Assembly: GCA_002381615.1 (NCBI GenBank)
Contig: DFWY01000157.1
Coordinates: forward strand, 1 to 56,889
Source of the DNA: Polaromonas sp. UBA4122
GTDB taxonomy: Bacteria > Pseudomonadota > Gammaproteobacteria > Burkholderiales > Burkholderiaceae_C
Direction: 5' to 3'
DNA length: 56,889 nt
Part shown: positions 30,708-39,622 of the stretch, piece by piece
Position numbering within the stretch: position 1 is the stretch's first letter
Layout: each line of letters opens with the position of its first letter
The notes under the pieces: generated by a model
Seen by the model: the letters and a program-made list of their open reading frames with translations, nothing else
Told to the model about the DNA's origin: nothing
The model's database searches: none
Position numbers and translations under genes: made by a program

Positions 30708-33062
30708 ATGCAATCGGCCAGTCTGTCACCTTTACCCCCGTCCGGATCCGGCCTGACGGGGGACGCTGCGTCCACGGTCGCCGCCAACGCCATGCCGCTG
30801 GCGCTGCTGGATGACCCGCAGGAATGGGCAGCCTTCAGCCGGCCGCTGGCGGAGCGGCCCACGTGCTGGGAATCGAGCGTGGTGTTCGAAGGCATGCACT
30901 GCGCCGCCTGTGCGCTCACCATCGAGGATGCCTTGCGCCAGGTGCCCGGCGTGATGTCGGTGGAAGTGAGCGCGGCCAGTCATCGCGGCCGCATCGTCTG
31001 GTCAGACCAGGCCGTCAAGCCTTCCGGCTGGATGCAGGCCGCCCAGCGGGCCGGTTACCGTGCCGTGCCAGCCAATGATGCCTTTGCCAACGACCGTCGA
31101 CGCGCCGAGACGCGCCAGGCGCTGTGGCGCTTGGGCGTGGCCGGCCTGTGCATGATGCAGGTGATGATGTACTCATGGCCCGCCTACATAGCCGAGCCGG
31201 GTGACCTGGCGCCAGACATGGCGCAATTGCTGCGCTGGGCTTCGTGGGTGCTGTCGTTGCCGGTGCTGCTGTTTTCCTGCGCGCCGTTTTTCAGCAATGC
31301 ATTGCGCGACCTGCGCCAGCGCCACGTCAGCATGGACCTGCCGGTCGCCCTGGGCATGGGAATTACCTTTGCCGTGAGTTCCCTCGGCACGTTCGAGCCT
31401 CTGGGTATTTTCGGTGCCGAAGTGTATTTCGACTCCTTCACCATGTTTGTGTTCTTCCTGCTGGCCGGACGCTGGCTGGAGCTGCGCCTGCGCGACCGCA
31501 CGGCCGGGGCACTGGAGGCGCTGATGAACCGCCTGCCCGACAGCGTGGAGCGACGCCGCATCGACGGCGAGTTCGAGCGCGTGGCCGCGCGCCGCCTGGC
31601 CGCAGGTGACGTGATCCGCATACTGCCAGGCGAGGCCTTTCCGGCTGATGGAATTATTCTGGAGGGGCGCACGCTGGCTGACGAAGCCCTGCTGACTGGT
31701 GAATCCCGCCCGCTGTCACGCGACAAGGGCAGTGCCGTGATGGCCGGCAGCCATAACCTGTTTGCTGCCGTATTGGTACGCGTGGAGCGGACCGGCAGTG
31801 ACACGCGCTTTGCACAAATCGTGGCCCTGATGGAAAGCGCGTCCACTTCGAAACCGCAGCTTGCGCAGCTGGCCGACCGCATCGCCAGGCCCTTCCTGAT
31901 CTTTGTGCTGGTGGCTGCGGGTGGGGCGGGCGCGTACTGGTGGTCGCATGACCCGGCCCATGCGCTGATGGTTGCGGTGGCGGTGCTGGTCGTGACGTGT
32001 CCCTGCGCGCTGTCGCTGGCCACACCGGCTGCCATGCTGGCCAGCGCCGGGGCCTTGGCGCGCCGGGGGGTGTTGGTGCGTCGCCTGCAGGCGCTGGAAA
32101 CCCTGGCCGCCATGGATACGGTGGTGTTCGACAAGACCGGCACCCTGACGCGCGATGCCTTTGCGCTGGGCGAGGTGCGCACACGCGAGGGGGTCTGTCG
32201 AGAAGAAGCCTTGGCCATGGCTGCAGCGCTGGCGCAGCATTCGCTGCACCCGGTGTCGCGTGCGCTGGTGGCTGCGGGGCAGGATGCCAGGCAGGGCGAT
32301 GAGTTGCCGCCTGGCTTCTGGGTTGCCGAAGCGGTGCAGGAGTCCGCCGGGCAGGGCATATCGGGTCGCCTGGTCAACACGGGCAAGCAGGCGGTTGCCG
32401 TGTCGGCGCGTCTGGGCTCGGCCCGCTTTTGTGGCGTGGATCTGCCAGAAACGGACTTGCTGCACGCCTGCCTGAGCGACGATCAGGGCTGGATCGCCAC
32501 ATTCGAGCTGCGTGAGGACCTGCGCCCGGATGCCCAAGCTGCCGTGGCCGCGCTGGTCGCCGAGGGTGTGCAGGTTCACCTTCTGTCGGGTGACCTCCCT
32601 GATGCCGTAACCCGCGTGGCGCGGCAAACCGGCATCAGCGAGGCCCGTGGCGGCTGCACGCCGCAGGACAAGCTCGCCTTCCTGCGCGGGCTGCAAGCCC
32701 AGGGCCGCAAAGTGGCCATGGTGGGGGACGGTCTGAACGATGGCCCCGTGTTGGCCGGAGCGCATGTGTCGTTTGCCTTCGGGCAGGCGGTGCCGCTGGC
32801 CCAGGCGCAATCTGATTTTGTCGTGCTTGGCGACCGCCTTGACGCCGTGGTGCAGACGCTGCTGCGGGCACGCCGTACGCTTGCCATCGTGCGGCAGAAT
32901 CTGTGGTGGGCCGCGATTTACAATGCCGTTTGTGTACCATTGGCCGTGCTCGGCTGGTTGCCTGCATGGCTGGCCGGGCTAGGCATGGCCTTCAGTTCTC
33001 TGCTGGTGGTGCTCAATGCGTTGCGCCTGTCGGCCGCCATCCAACCTCTGGAGACTGTTTGA
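30708..33062 (+). CDS. ccoI: Copper P-type ATPase for cbb3 oxidase assembly
   Basis: 784 residues. CcoI (FixI/CtpA-like) exports Cu+ needed for the CuB centre of cbb3 oxidase. An N-terminal metal-binding domain holds GMHCAAC (C65, C68). TM6 has CPC (431-433), the phosphorylation site is DKTGTLT (D475), and GDGLNDGPVL is the hinge. The spacing and low homology around the HMA domain fit CcoI more than CopA. Its stop overlaps the ccoS start by one base. Confidence 0.92.
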   Translation: MQSASLSPLPPSGSGLTGDAASTVAANAMPLALLDDPQEWAAFSRPLAERPTCWESSVVFEGMHCAACALTIEDALRQVPGVMSVEVSAASHRGRIVWSDQAVKPSGWMQAAQRAGYRAVPANDAFANDRRRAETRQALWRLGVAGLCMMQVMMYSWPAYIAEPGDLAPDMAQLLRWASWVLSLPVLLFSCAPFFSNALRDLRQRHVSMDLPVALGMGITFAVSSLGTFEPLGIFGAEVYFDSFTMFVFFLLAGRWLELRLRDRTAGALEALMNRLPDSVERRRIDGEFERVAARRLAAGDVIRILPGEAFPADGIILEGRTLADEALLTGESRPLSRDKGSAVMAGSHNLFAAVLVRVERTGSDTRFAQIVALMESASTSKPQLAQLADRIARPFLIFVLVAAGGAGAYWWSHDPAHALMVAVAVLVVTCPCALSLATPAAMLASAGALARRGVLVRRLQALETLAAMDTVVFDKTGTLTRDAFALGEVRTREGVCREEALAMAAALAQHSLHPVSRALVAAGQDARQGDELPPGFWVAEAVQESAGQGISGRLVNTGKQAVAVSARLGSARFCGVDLPETDLLHACLSDDQGWIATFELREDLRPDAQAAVAALVAEGVQVHLLSGDLPDAVTRVARQTGISEARGGCTPQDKLAFLRGLQAQGRKVAMVGDGLNDGPVLAGAHVSFAFGQAVPLAQAQSDFVVLGDRLDAVVQTLLRARRTLAIVRQNLWWAAIYNAVCVPLAVLGWLPAWLAGLGMAFSSLLVVLNALRLSAAIQPLETV

Positions 33063-33199
33063 TGGATATACTTTTCCTGCTGATTCCGCTGTCCGTCATG
33101 TTGGTGTTTTTCATCCTTGGCGGGCTGTGGTGGGCCATTTACCGTGGTCAATTCGAGGACATTGATGCAGAGGGAGCGCGCATCCTCCATCAGGATTGA
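33062..33199 (+). CDS. ccoS: cbb3 oxidase maturation protein CcoS
   Basis: 45 residues. One membrane helix (LLIPLSVMLVFFILGGLWWA) then IYRGQFEDIDAEGARIL, typical of CcoS, which is needed for cofactor insertion into the oxidase. Starts in a TGATG overlap with ccoI. Its last codons are part of an FNR/Anr box. Confidence 0.92.
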   Translation: MDILFLLIPLSVMLVFFILGGLWWAIYRGQFEDIDAEGARILHQD

Positions 33200-33209
33200 T
33201 GCCGGTCAA
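33196..33209 (+). promoter_or_regulatory. FNR/Anr box upstream of ccoN
   Basis: TTGAT-GCCG-GTCAA matches the FNR consensus TTGAT-N4-ATCAA with one change. It lies 60 bases before the ccoN start and overlaps the ccoS stop. The fnr-type gene at 38648 is the likely regulator. Confidence 0.75.
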
Positions 33210-33268
33210 TTTACATCCGGTTGCGCTGCGATAGCCTTAAAAAGTGATTAAGAAGAGAAGAGGTGGAA

Positions 33269-34705
33269 ATGAAATTTGCCAATGCACAAGCCACGACCTA
33301 CAACGACACCGTGGTGCGGCAGTTCGCCATCATGACGGTGGTCTGGGGCGTGGTCGGTATGCTGGTCGGTGTGATCATCGCGGCCCAGTTGGCCTGGCCA
33401 GACCTCATTACTGGAATCCCCTGGCTCAGCTACGGCCGATTGCGGCCCCTGCACACCAACGCGGTGATTTTTGCATTCGGCTGTTGCGGCTTGATGGGCA
33501 CCTCCTTGTATGTGGTGCAGCGCACCTGCCAGGTGCGCCTGTTCTCTGACAAGCTGGCGGCCTTCGTTTTCTGGGGCTGGCAGGCGGTGATTGTCGCTGC
33601 GGCCATTTCCCTTCCGCTCGGTTACACCCAGTCCAAGGAATACGCCGAACTTGAATGGCCTATCGACATCCTGATCACGCTGGTCTGGGTGGCCTATGCC
33701 TTTGTGTTTTTCGGCACCGTGGGAACCCGTAAGGTCAAGCACATTTACGTGGCCAACTGGTTCTATGGTGCGTTCATCATTGCCATTGCAATGCTGCACC
33801 TGGTGAACAATGCGGCTATTCCGGTGGGCTTCATGAAGTCTTACTCCGCCTACGCCGGCGTACAGGACGCCATGGTGGAGTGGTGGTACGGTCACAACGC
33901 CGTGGGTTTCTTGCTGACGGCGGGCTTCCTGGGCATGATGTATTACTTCATTCCCAAGCAGGCCGAGCGCCCGATCTACTCGTACCGCCTGTCCATTGTG
34001 CATTTCTGGGCGTTGATTTTCACTTACATGTGGGCGGGCCCGCACCACCTGCACTACACCGCGCTGCCGGACTGGACGCAGTCGGTGGGCATGGTCTTCT
34101 CCCTGATCCTGCTGGCGCCGAGCTGGGGCGGCATGATCAACGGCATCATGACCCTGTCGGGTGCCTGGCACAAGCTGCGTGACGACCCGATCCTGCGCTT
34201 CCTGATCGTGTCGCTTTCCTTCTATGGCATGAGCACGTTTGAAGGTCCGATGATGGCGATCAAGACCGTCAATGCGCTGTCGCACTACACCGATTGGACC
34301 ATTGGGCACGTGCATTCGGGTGCCTTGGGCTGGGTGGGTCTGATCACCATAGGCAGCATGTATTATCTGATTCCGCGCCTGTTCGGCCAGAAGCAGATGT
34401 ACAGCATGAAGGCCGTGGAAATCCACTTCTGGACAGCGACTATCGGTATCGTGATCTACATCGCGGCCATGTGGATTGCCGGCGTGATGCAGGGTCTGAT
34501 GTGGCGCGCGGTCAACCCCGACGGTACCCTGACCTATACCTTTGTGGAAGGGGTCAAGGCCACCTTCCCCTTCTATGTGCTGCGCCTGATGGGTGGTCTT
34601 CTGTATTTCGGCGGCATGCTGATCATGCTCTGGAACACGCTGAAAACGGTCACTGCGGGCCGCGCGGCCACCGTTACCATTCCGGCCGCCATGGCCCACG
34701 GCTGA
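33269..34705 (+). CDS. ccoN: cbb3-type cytochrome c oxidase subunit I
   Basis: 478 residues, 12 or so membrane helices. CcoN holds the low-spin haem b and the haem b3-CuB centre where oxygen is reduced. Conserved His are visible in [35 protein letters not shown] and [16 protein letters not shown] 33269 has AGAGG 5 bases upstream; the GTG at 33263 is within it. First gene of ccoNOQP under the FNR box. Confidence 0.96.
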   Translation: MKFANAQATTYNDTVVRQFAIMTVVWGVVGMLVGVIIAAQLAWPDLITGIPWLSYGRLRPLHTNAVIFAFGCCGLMGTSLYVVQRTCQVRLFSDKLAAFVFWGWQAVIVAAAISLPLGYTQSKEYAELEWPIDILITLVWVAYAFVFFGTVGTRKVKHIYVANWFYGAFIIAIAMLHLVNNAAIPVGFMKSYSAYAGVQDAMVEWWYGHNAVGFLLTAGFLGMMYYFIPKQAERPIYSYRLSIVHFWALIFTYMWAGPHHLHYTALPDWTQSVGMVFSLILLAPSWGGMINGIMTLSGAWHKLRDDPILRFLIVSLSFYGMSTFEGPMMAIKTVNALSHYTDWTIGHVHSGALGWVGLITIGSMYYLIPRLFGQKQMYSMKAVEIHFWTATIGIVIYIAAMWIAGVMQGLMWRAVNPDGTLTYTFVEGVKATFPFYVLRLMGGLLYFGGMLIMLWNTLKTVTAGRAATVTIPAAMAHG

Positions 34706-34718
34706 GGAGAAAAACAAT

Positions 34719-35345
34719 ATGGCCAACCATCAAGCCAGCGGCGGTTTCTCGCACGAGAAGATCGAAACCAACAACTTTTTAATGATCGTGATGATCCTGC
34801 TGGTGCTGTCGATCGGCGGCTTGGTCGAGATCGTGCCGCTGTTCTTCCAGAAGTCCACCACCGAGCCCATCAAGGGCCTGCAGCCCTACACCGCGCTGCA
34901 GCTGATCGGCCGGGACATTTATCAGCGTGAGGGCTGCTACAACTGCCATTCGCAGATGATCCGTCCGTTCCGTTCTGAGACGCTGCGCTATGGTCCCTAT
35001 TCCGTGGCGGGTGAGTTTGTGTACGACCACCCGTTCCAGTGGGGCAGCAAGCGCACCGGCCCGGATCTGCATCGCGTAGGTGGCAAGTACAGCGATGAAT
35101 GGCATCGCATTCACCTGAACAACCCGCGTGATGTGGTGCCCGAATCGAACATGCCGGCCTATTCGTGGCTGGAGAAGACCCTAGTGGATGAGTCCACCAT
35201 TCAAGCCCACATGAAGGGGCTGCGTAGAGTGGGAACTCCCTACACCGACGAGCAGATCGCCAAGGCGCCCGAGGAAGTGAAGGGCAAAACAGAGATTGAA
35301 GCTGTGATTGCCTATTTACAGGTGCTTGGTATTCATCGCAAATAA
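34719..35345 (+). CDS. ccoO: cbb3-type cytochrome c oxidase subunit II
   Basis: 208 residues. A single N-terminal anchor ([20 protein letters not shown]) and one haem c site CYNCH, with Met ligand likely in [10 protein letters not shown]. CcoO passes electrons from CcoP to CcoN. Follows ccoN by 13 bases. Confidence 0.96.
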   Translation: MANHQASGGFSHEKIETNNFLMIVMILLVLSIGGLVEIVPLFFQKSTTEPIKGLQPYTALQLIGRDIYQREGCYNCHSQMIRPFRSETLRYGPYSVAGEFVYDHPFQWGSKRTGPDLHRVGGKYSDEWHRIHLNNPRDVVPESNMPAYSWLEKTLVDESTIQAHMKGLRRVGTPYTDEQIAKAPEEVKGKTEIEAVIAYLQVLGIHRK

Positions 35346-35362
35346 ATCACGGAGCATCAAGC

Positions 35363-35500
35363 ATGGATATCAACATACTCAGATCCATCGTGACGGTGGT
35401 CACTTTCATCGTGTTTATTGGCATTGTGGTGTGGGCCTGGTCCAGCCGCAACGCCGTCAGCTTTGACGAGGCGGCCCAGCTGCCCTTCAAGCAGGACTGA
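35363..35500 (+). CDS. ccoQ: cbb3 oxidase subunit CcoQ
   Basis: 45 residues. MDINILRSIVTVVTFIVFIG and a short acidic tail ending FDEAAQLPFKQD. A one-helix subunit that stabilises the oxidase. Between ccoO and ccoP as usual. Confidence 0.92.
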   Translation: MDINILRSIVTVVTFIVFIGIVVWAWSSRNAVSFDEAAQLPFKQD

Positions 35501-35537
35501 TGCACCGCGCCAACGAACCGGATAAGGAATAAAAAAA

Positions 35538-36458
35538 ATGAGCGACTTCACCAGTAATTTCTGGTCGGTCTATGTGGCTGGCATTTCGCTGGTTGGCATC
35601 ATGGCCTGCCTGCTGCTGCTGTGGTTCAGTGGCAAGGCCAAGGTCATGACCGCCAACGACAATACCACTGGCCACGTGTGGGACGGCGACCTGCGCGAGA
35701 TGAACAACCCCCTGCCGCGCTGGTGGGTCTGGCTGTTTGTCATTACGGTGGTTTTCGCCCTGATCTATTTGGCCCTGTACCCTGGTCTCGGCAATTACGC
35801 CGGCAAGCTGGGCTGGAGCCAGATTGGTCAGTATGAAGCTGAAGTGGCCAAGGGCAACAAGGAAGTGGAGCCTCTGTATGCCAAGTTCAATGGCATGAAG
35901 CCCGAAGACGTCGCGGGCGATGCACAGGCCATGGCGATTGGCGAGCGCTTGTTCATGAACAACTGTTCGCAGTGCCACGGATCAGATGCCCGTGGCAGCA
36001 AGGGTTTTCCGAACTTGACCGATGCAGACTGGCTGCACGGTGGATCCCCCGACAAGATCAAGGAATCCATAACCAAGGGCCGCATAGGCAACATGCCGCC
36101 CATGGCCGCGGCCGTCGGCACGCCGGATGACGTGCGCAACGTGGCGCAGTATGTGCTGAGCCTGTCGGGCAGTCCGCATGATTCAGTCAGGGCGGCGCTG
36201 GGCAAAGCCAAGTTCGTCGCCTGCGCTGCGTGTCACGGTGCCGACGGAAAAGGAAATCAGACCATTGGTTCGGCGAACCTGACGGACGATATCTGGCTGC
36301 ACGGATGGGGTGAAAATGCCATCGTGGCCATGATCAACAACGGCAAAGTCAACCAGATGCCCGCCCAGGAAAGCAAGCTCACCGAGTCCCAGATTCATGT
36401 TTTGGCATCGTATGTGTGGAGCCTGTCCAACAAGGCTGGCGCAACAGCCCTGAAGTGA
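35538..36458 (+). CDS. ccoP: cbb3-type cytochrome c oxidase subunit III (diheme)
   Basis: 306 residues. Two membrane segments, then two cytochrome c domains with CSQCH and CAACH. The N-terminal FixP domain shows DNTTGHVWDGDLREMNNPLP and PRWWVWLF. CcoP receives electrons from soluble cytochrome c. Last structural gene of the oxidase. Confidence 0.96.
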   Translation: MSDFTSNFWSVYVAGISLVGIMACLLLLWFSGKAKVMTANDNTTGHVWDGDLREMNNPLPRWWVWLFVITVVFALIYLALYPGLGNYAGKLGWSQIGQYEAEVAKGNKEVEPLYAKFNGMKPEDVAGDAQAMAIGERLFMNNCSQCHGSDARGSKGFPNLTDADWLHGGSPDKIKESITKGRIGNMPPMAAAVGTPDDVRNVAQYVLSLSGSPHDSVRAALGKAKFVACAACHGADGKGNQTIGSANLTDDIWLHGWGENAIVAMINNGKVNQMPAQESKLTESQIHVLASYVWSLSNKAGATALK

Positions 36459-36508
36459 CCCTTACCCATCTGGAATCCCTGTTGGGACTCCAGCATTGAG
36501 CAGTACCT

Positions 36509-37975
36509 GTGGACAATACCGAATCGCCTGCCAGAAAAATCATCCCCATCGTCGGTGCGGCAGGTGCGCATACTCAAGCCTTGCCGGCCGATGCCGACGA
36601 GGTGATGGTTTCCCTGTACCAGGCGCAAAAAAAGATCTATCCGCGCAGCGTGTCGGGGTTTTTTTCCAAGTGGCGCTGGGGACTGGTGTTTCTCACTCAG
36701 ATCATTTTTTATGGTTTGCCGTGGCTGGAGTGGGGGCAGCGCCAAGCTGTGCTTTTCGACCTTGGGGCCCGGCGCTTTTATATTTTCGGGCTGATTCTTT
36801 ATCCGCAGGACTTCATCTACCTGACAGGTGTCTTGGTGATTTCGGCTTTGTCGCTGTTTTTGTTTACGGCCGTGGCAGGCAGGCAGTGGTGTGGCTATGC
36901 ATGCCCGCAAACGGTGTACACCGAGATATTTCTCTGGCTGGAGAAGCTGACCGAAGGCGACCGCTCAGCGCGCTTGCGGCTCGACGGCGGCCCCATGTCC
37001 CTGAACAAATTTACGCGCAAGGCCAGCAAGCAATTTTTGTGGATCGCACTCGCCGTGTGGACAGGGTTCACCTTTGTGGGGTACTTCACGCCCATTAAGG
37101 ATCTCGGCGCGAGCTTCGTGACCGCAGGCATGGGGCCATGGGAAACCTTCTGGGTATTCTTCTATGGGTTTGCCACCTACGGCAACGCGGGCTTCATGCG
37201 TGAGCAGGTTTGCAAGTACATGTGCCCTTACGCGCGGTTCCAGAGTGCCATGTTCGATAAGGACACGCTGATCGTGACCTATGACGAGGCGCGTGGCGAG
37301 CCCCGTGGCGCGCGCTCCAGGAAGGCTGACCCAGAAGCCCTGAATCTGGGTTCCTGTGTGGATTGCACGCTGTGCGTTCAGGTGTGTCCCACGGGCATCG
37401 ACATTCGCAAGGGCCTGCAGTACGAATGCATCAGCTGCGCCGCATGCATTGACGTATGCGACAACGTGATGGACAAGATGGGTTATCCGCGGGGGCTGAT
37501 TCGCTACTCCACCGAAAATGCCGTGGCGCAGGGGTGGACTCGCGCGCAACTGCTGCGCCGGGTGTTCCGTCCGCGGGTGCTGGTCTACACCGCCATCCTG
37601 AGCGCAGTGACTGTTGCGATGTTTGCCAACCTGGCATTGCGCACGCCCTTCAAGGTGGACGTGGTTCGCGACCGTACGACGCTGGCCAGAATTGTGAGTG
37701 GTGGCAAGATCGAGAACGTTTACCGGCTGCAGGTGATGAACGCCACTGAAAGCACACAGGGCTATCGCATTGCTGTGCAAGGCCTGCCGGGTCTGGTGCT
37801 TGCTTCCGAGAGCGTGATCTCCGTGGATGCCACCCAGTCCCGCTGGGTACCTGTGCGCCTGCAGTTGCCCTATGAGGGGGCGAGCGCAGGTTCGCATGCG
37901 ATCAATTTTGAGATTGAAGCCATCAATTCCTCGGGACACGTGTCCGAGAAGTCGGTCTTCCTGGTGCCCCGATAA
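36509..37975 (+). CDS. ccoG: cbb3 oxidase accessory iron-sulfur protein CcoG
   Basis: 488 residues, start GTG 36509. CcoG (FixG/RdxA) reduces copper for cbb3 assembly. Membrane helices at the N-terminus, the CGYACPQTVY and CKYMCPYARFQSAM sites, a double ferredoxin motif CVDCTLCVQVCPTGIDI / CISCAACIDVC, and a C-terminal immunoglobulin-like domain. The length is normal. Confidence 0.93.
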   Translation: MDNTESPARKIIPIVGAAGAHTQALPADADEVMVSLYQAQKKIYPRSVSGFFSKWRWGLVFLTQIIFYGLPWLEWGQRQAVLFDLGARRFYIFGLILYPQDFIYLTGVLVISALSLFLFTAVAGRQWCGYACPQTVYTEIFLWLEKLTEGDRSARLRLDGGPMSLNKFTRKASKQFLWIALAVWTGFTFVGYFTPIKDLGASFVTAGMGPWETFWVFFYGFATYGNAGFMREQVCKYMCPYARFQSAMFDKDTLIVTYDEARGEPRGARSRKADPEALNLGSCVDCTLCVQVCPTGIDIRKGLQYECISCAACIDVCDNVMDKMGYPRGLIRYSTENAVAQGWTRAQLLRRVFRPRVLVYTAILSAVTVAMFANLALRTPFKVDVVRDRTTLARIVSGGKIENVYRLQVMNATESTQGYRIAVQGLPGLVLASESVISVDATQSRWVPVRLQLPYEGASAGSHAINFEIEAINSSGHVSEKSVFLVPR

Positions 37976-37989
37976 GGAACGGAACTGTC

Positions 37990-38250
37990 ATGTACAACAA
38001 ACAAGCACAACCCTGGTGGAAGTTCGGTCATGTGTGGCTCGTGATTGCCGGGCCGGCGATTGTGGTTGTGGCCTCATTCGTCACCCTGTATCTGGCCATC
38101 ACCATCCCGGATCCTGTGAGCAACACCCCGGGACATCGTCAGGTTGATCATGGCGCCAAGCCGGACATGGGCTACGTTTCCAACCTGGCGCCTGCGATGC
38201 AGGCCCGAAATCACGCCGCAACCGGTGTTCCTGTGCCATCACAACCTTGA
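37990..38250 (+). CDS. ccoH: FixH/CcoH-like membrane protein
   Basis: 86 residues. PWWKFGHVWLVIAGPAIVVV and VASFVTLYLAITIPDPV form the FixH-type N-terminal anchor that lies next to ccoG in most clusters. It is shorter than typical FixH (about 150 residues); the periplasmic domain is mostly missing, as in other betaproteobacteria. Placement after ccoG supports a role in oxidase assembly. Confidence 0.78.
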   Translation: MYNKQAQPWWKFGHVWLVIAGPAIVVVASFVTLYLAITIPDPVSNTPGHRQVDHGAKPDMGYVSNLAPAMQARNHAATGVPVPSQP

Positions 38251-38292
38251 AGCTCTGAGTTAACCCGTGACCACCAACAGAAGACAAAAAAT

Positions 38293-38586
38293 ATGCTTGC
38301 CCAACGACTGATGTGGATTGCCTGGCCCGCCTTCCTGGTGGCTGGTGTGATTGAAGTGCTGGTGTTTGCTGTGGTGGACCCGCAGGACTTGCAGTGGTTT
38401 GGCCATCCGCTGGCGATGTCTCGCGAAGGCGTTTACACGCTGGCTTTTTTCGCTTTCTGGATTCTGACCATGGCCTCCAGCGCATTGACTACGTTGCTCG
38501 CCATGTCGCCCTTCGAGGTCAATCGCTGTCCCTTGCCGGTTGATGCACGTCCGGATGTTTGCCCCAAGGAAGGCGGCTGCGGCTGA
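38293..38586 (+). CDS. Membrane protein of the cco cluster, unknown role
   Basis: 97 residues. Two hydrophobic segments (WIAWPAFLVAGVIEVLVFAV, TLAFFAFWILTMASSALTTL) and a cysteine-bearing tail (NRCPLPVDARPDVCPKEGGCG). It follows the FixH-like gene by 42 bases and is co-oriented. I do not recognise a named family; its position suggests a role near the oxidase. Confidence 0.7.
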   Translation: MLAQRLMWIAWPAFLVAGVIEVLVFAVVDPQDLQWFGHPLAMSREGVYTLAFFAFWILTMASSALTTLLAMSPFEVNRCPLPVDARPDVCPKEGGCG

Positions 38587-38647
38587 ATGCTGGCCTTGTT
38601 GTGCATGATGCTGGGTTCGCGCCCATGTCAGCATGCTGCCATGGGCC

Positions 38648-39448
38648 TTATTGGCCGGGTTGCTGGTTGTTGTTCACGATCAGCTTGAGGGCATCGGTGT
38701 TGAGGATGCGCACGTGCCGCTGTTTGACTTCCACAATGCCATCTTCCACGAACTTCGAGAAGGTGCGACTCACGGTTTCGAGCTTGAGCCCCAGATAGCT
38801 GCCGATTTCCTCACGCGTCATGCGCAGGAGGAGTTCCGACTGCGAGAATCCGCGGGCATGCAGACGCTGCACCAGGTTGAGCAGGAATGCAGCCAGACGT
38901 TCCTCGGCCCGCATGCTGCCGAGCAGCAGCATCACACCGTGCTCGCGCACAATCTCGCGGCTCATGATTTTATGCATATGGCGTTGCAGGGCGGTGACCT
39001 CACGTGACAGTTCCTCGATACGGTCGAACGGCATGACGCACACCTCGGCGTCTTCCAGTGCCACGGCATCACAGGTGTGATGGTCGCTCACGATACCATC
39101 CAGACCGATGACTTCGCCAGCCATCTGGAAGCCAGTCACCTGATCGCGCCCATCTTCGGTCGTAACGCAGGTCTTGAAGAAGCCGGTGCGGATGGCGTAT
39201 AGCGAGGTGAATTTCTCGCCGTTACTGAACAGGGTAGCTCCGCGCTTGACTTGGTGGCGTGTAGCGACGATTTCATCGATCCTGTTCAGTTCGCCGGCAT
39301 TCAGACCCACGGGCATGCACAACTCACGCAGATTGCAGTTCGAGCAGGCGACCTTGATGGCGTGCGGATTCATGAGGGGTATTTTGGCATCGCTGGTGGC
39401 TTCTGCTCGCCAACCCATCCCCATGGGTGATGGTGTCACATCAAACAT
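38648..39448 (-). CDS. fnr: FNR/Anr-type oxygen-sensing regulator
   Basis: 266 residues. The N-terminal cluster Cys are C35, C38 and C44 (CSNCNLREL C), with a fourth in DHHTCDAVALE, giving an oxygen-labile [4Fe-4S] centre. The CRP fold and the C-terminal helix-turn-helix (MTREEIGSYLGLKLETVSR) contain the FNR recognition helix ExxSR. ATG 39448 has AGGAG 7 bases upstream; ATG 39499 has none. It is divergent from hemN across an FNR box. Confidence 0.93.
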   Translation of the reverse strand: MFDVTPSPMGMGWRAEATSDAKIPLMNPHAIKVACSNCNLRELCMPVGLNAGELNRIDEIVATRHQVKRGATLFSNGEKFTSLYAIRTGFFKTCVTTEDGRDQVTGFQMAGEVIGLDGIVSDHHTCDAVALEDAEVCVMPFDRIEELSREVTALQRHMHKIMSREIVREHGVMLLLGSMRAEERLAAFLLNLVQRLHARGFSQSELLLRMTREEIGSYLGLKLETVSRTFSKFVEDGIVEVKQRHVRILNTDALKLIVNNNQQPGQ

Positions 39449-39498
39449 GGCATTCTCCTGAGAGTGGTTCGTTGCCTGGAGGGGGACTTTGTTTGCCA

Positions 39499-39512
39499 TT
39501 GACCTATATCAA
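39499..39512. promoter_or_regulatory. FNR/Anr box between fnr and hemN
   Basis: TTGAC-CTAT-ATCAA matches the FNR consensus with one change. It could drive hemN and control fnr itself. Confidence 0.75.
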
Positions 39513-39622
39513 CAAGGTGAGTCGGTTTTCACGGCACATTAGGCGCATTAGGGCGGGTTGTCATTAAGTTTACGAGTACGCGTGCCCAAGAACCGTCGTC
39601 AACGCTACTGCGATTGATTGTA

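Noticed and set aside
33248-34726. 492-codon open frame on the minus strand opposite ccoN
   Set aside because: Antisense shadow of ccoN, which carries all its haem ligands.
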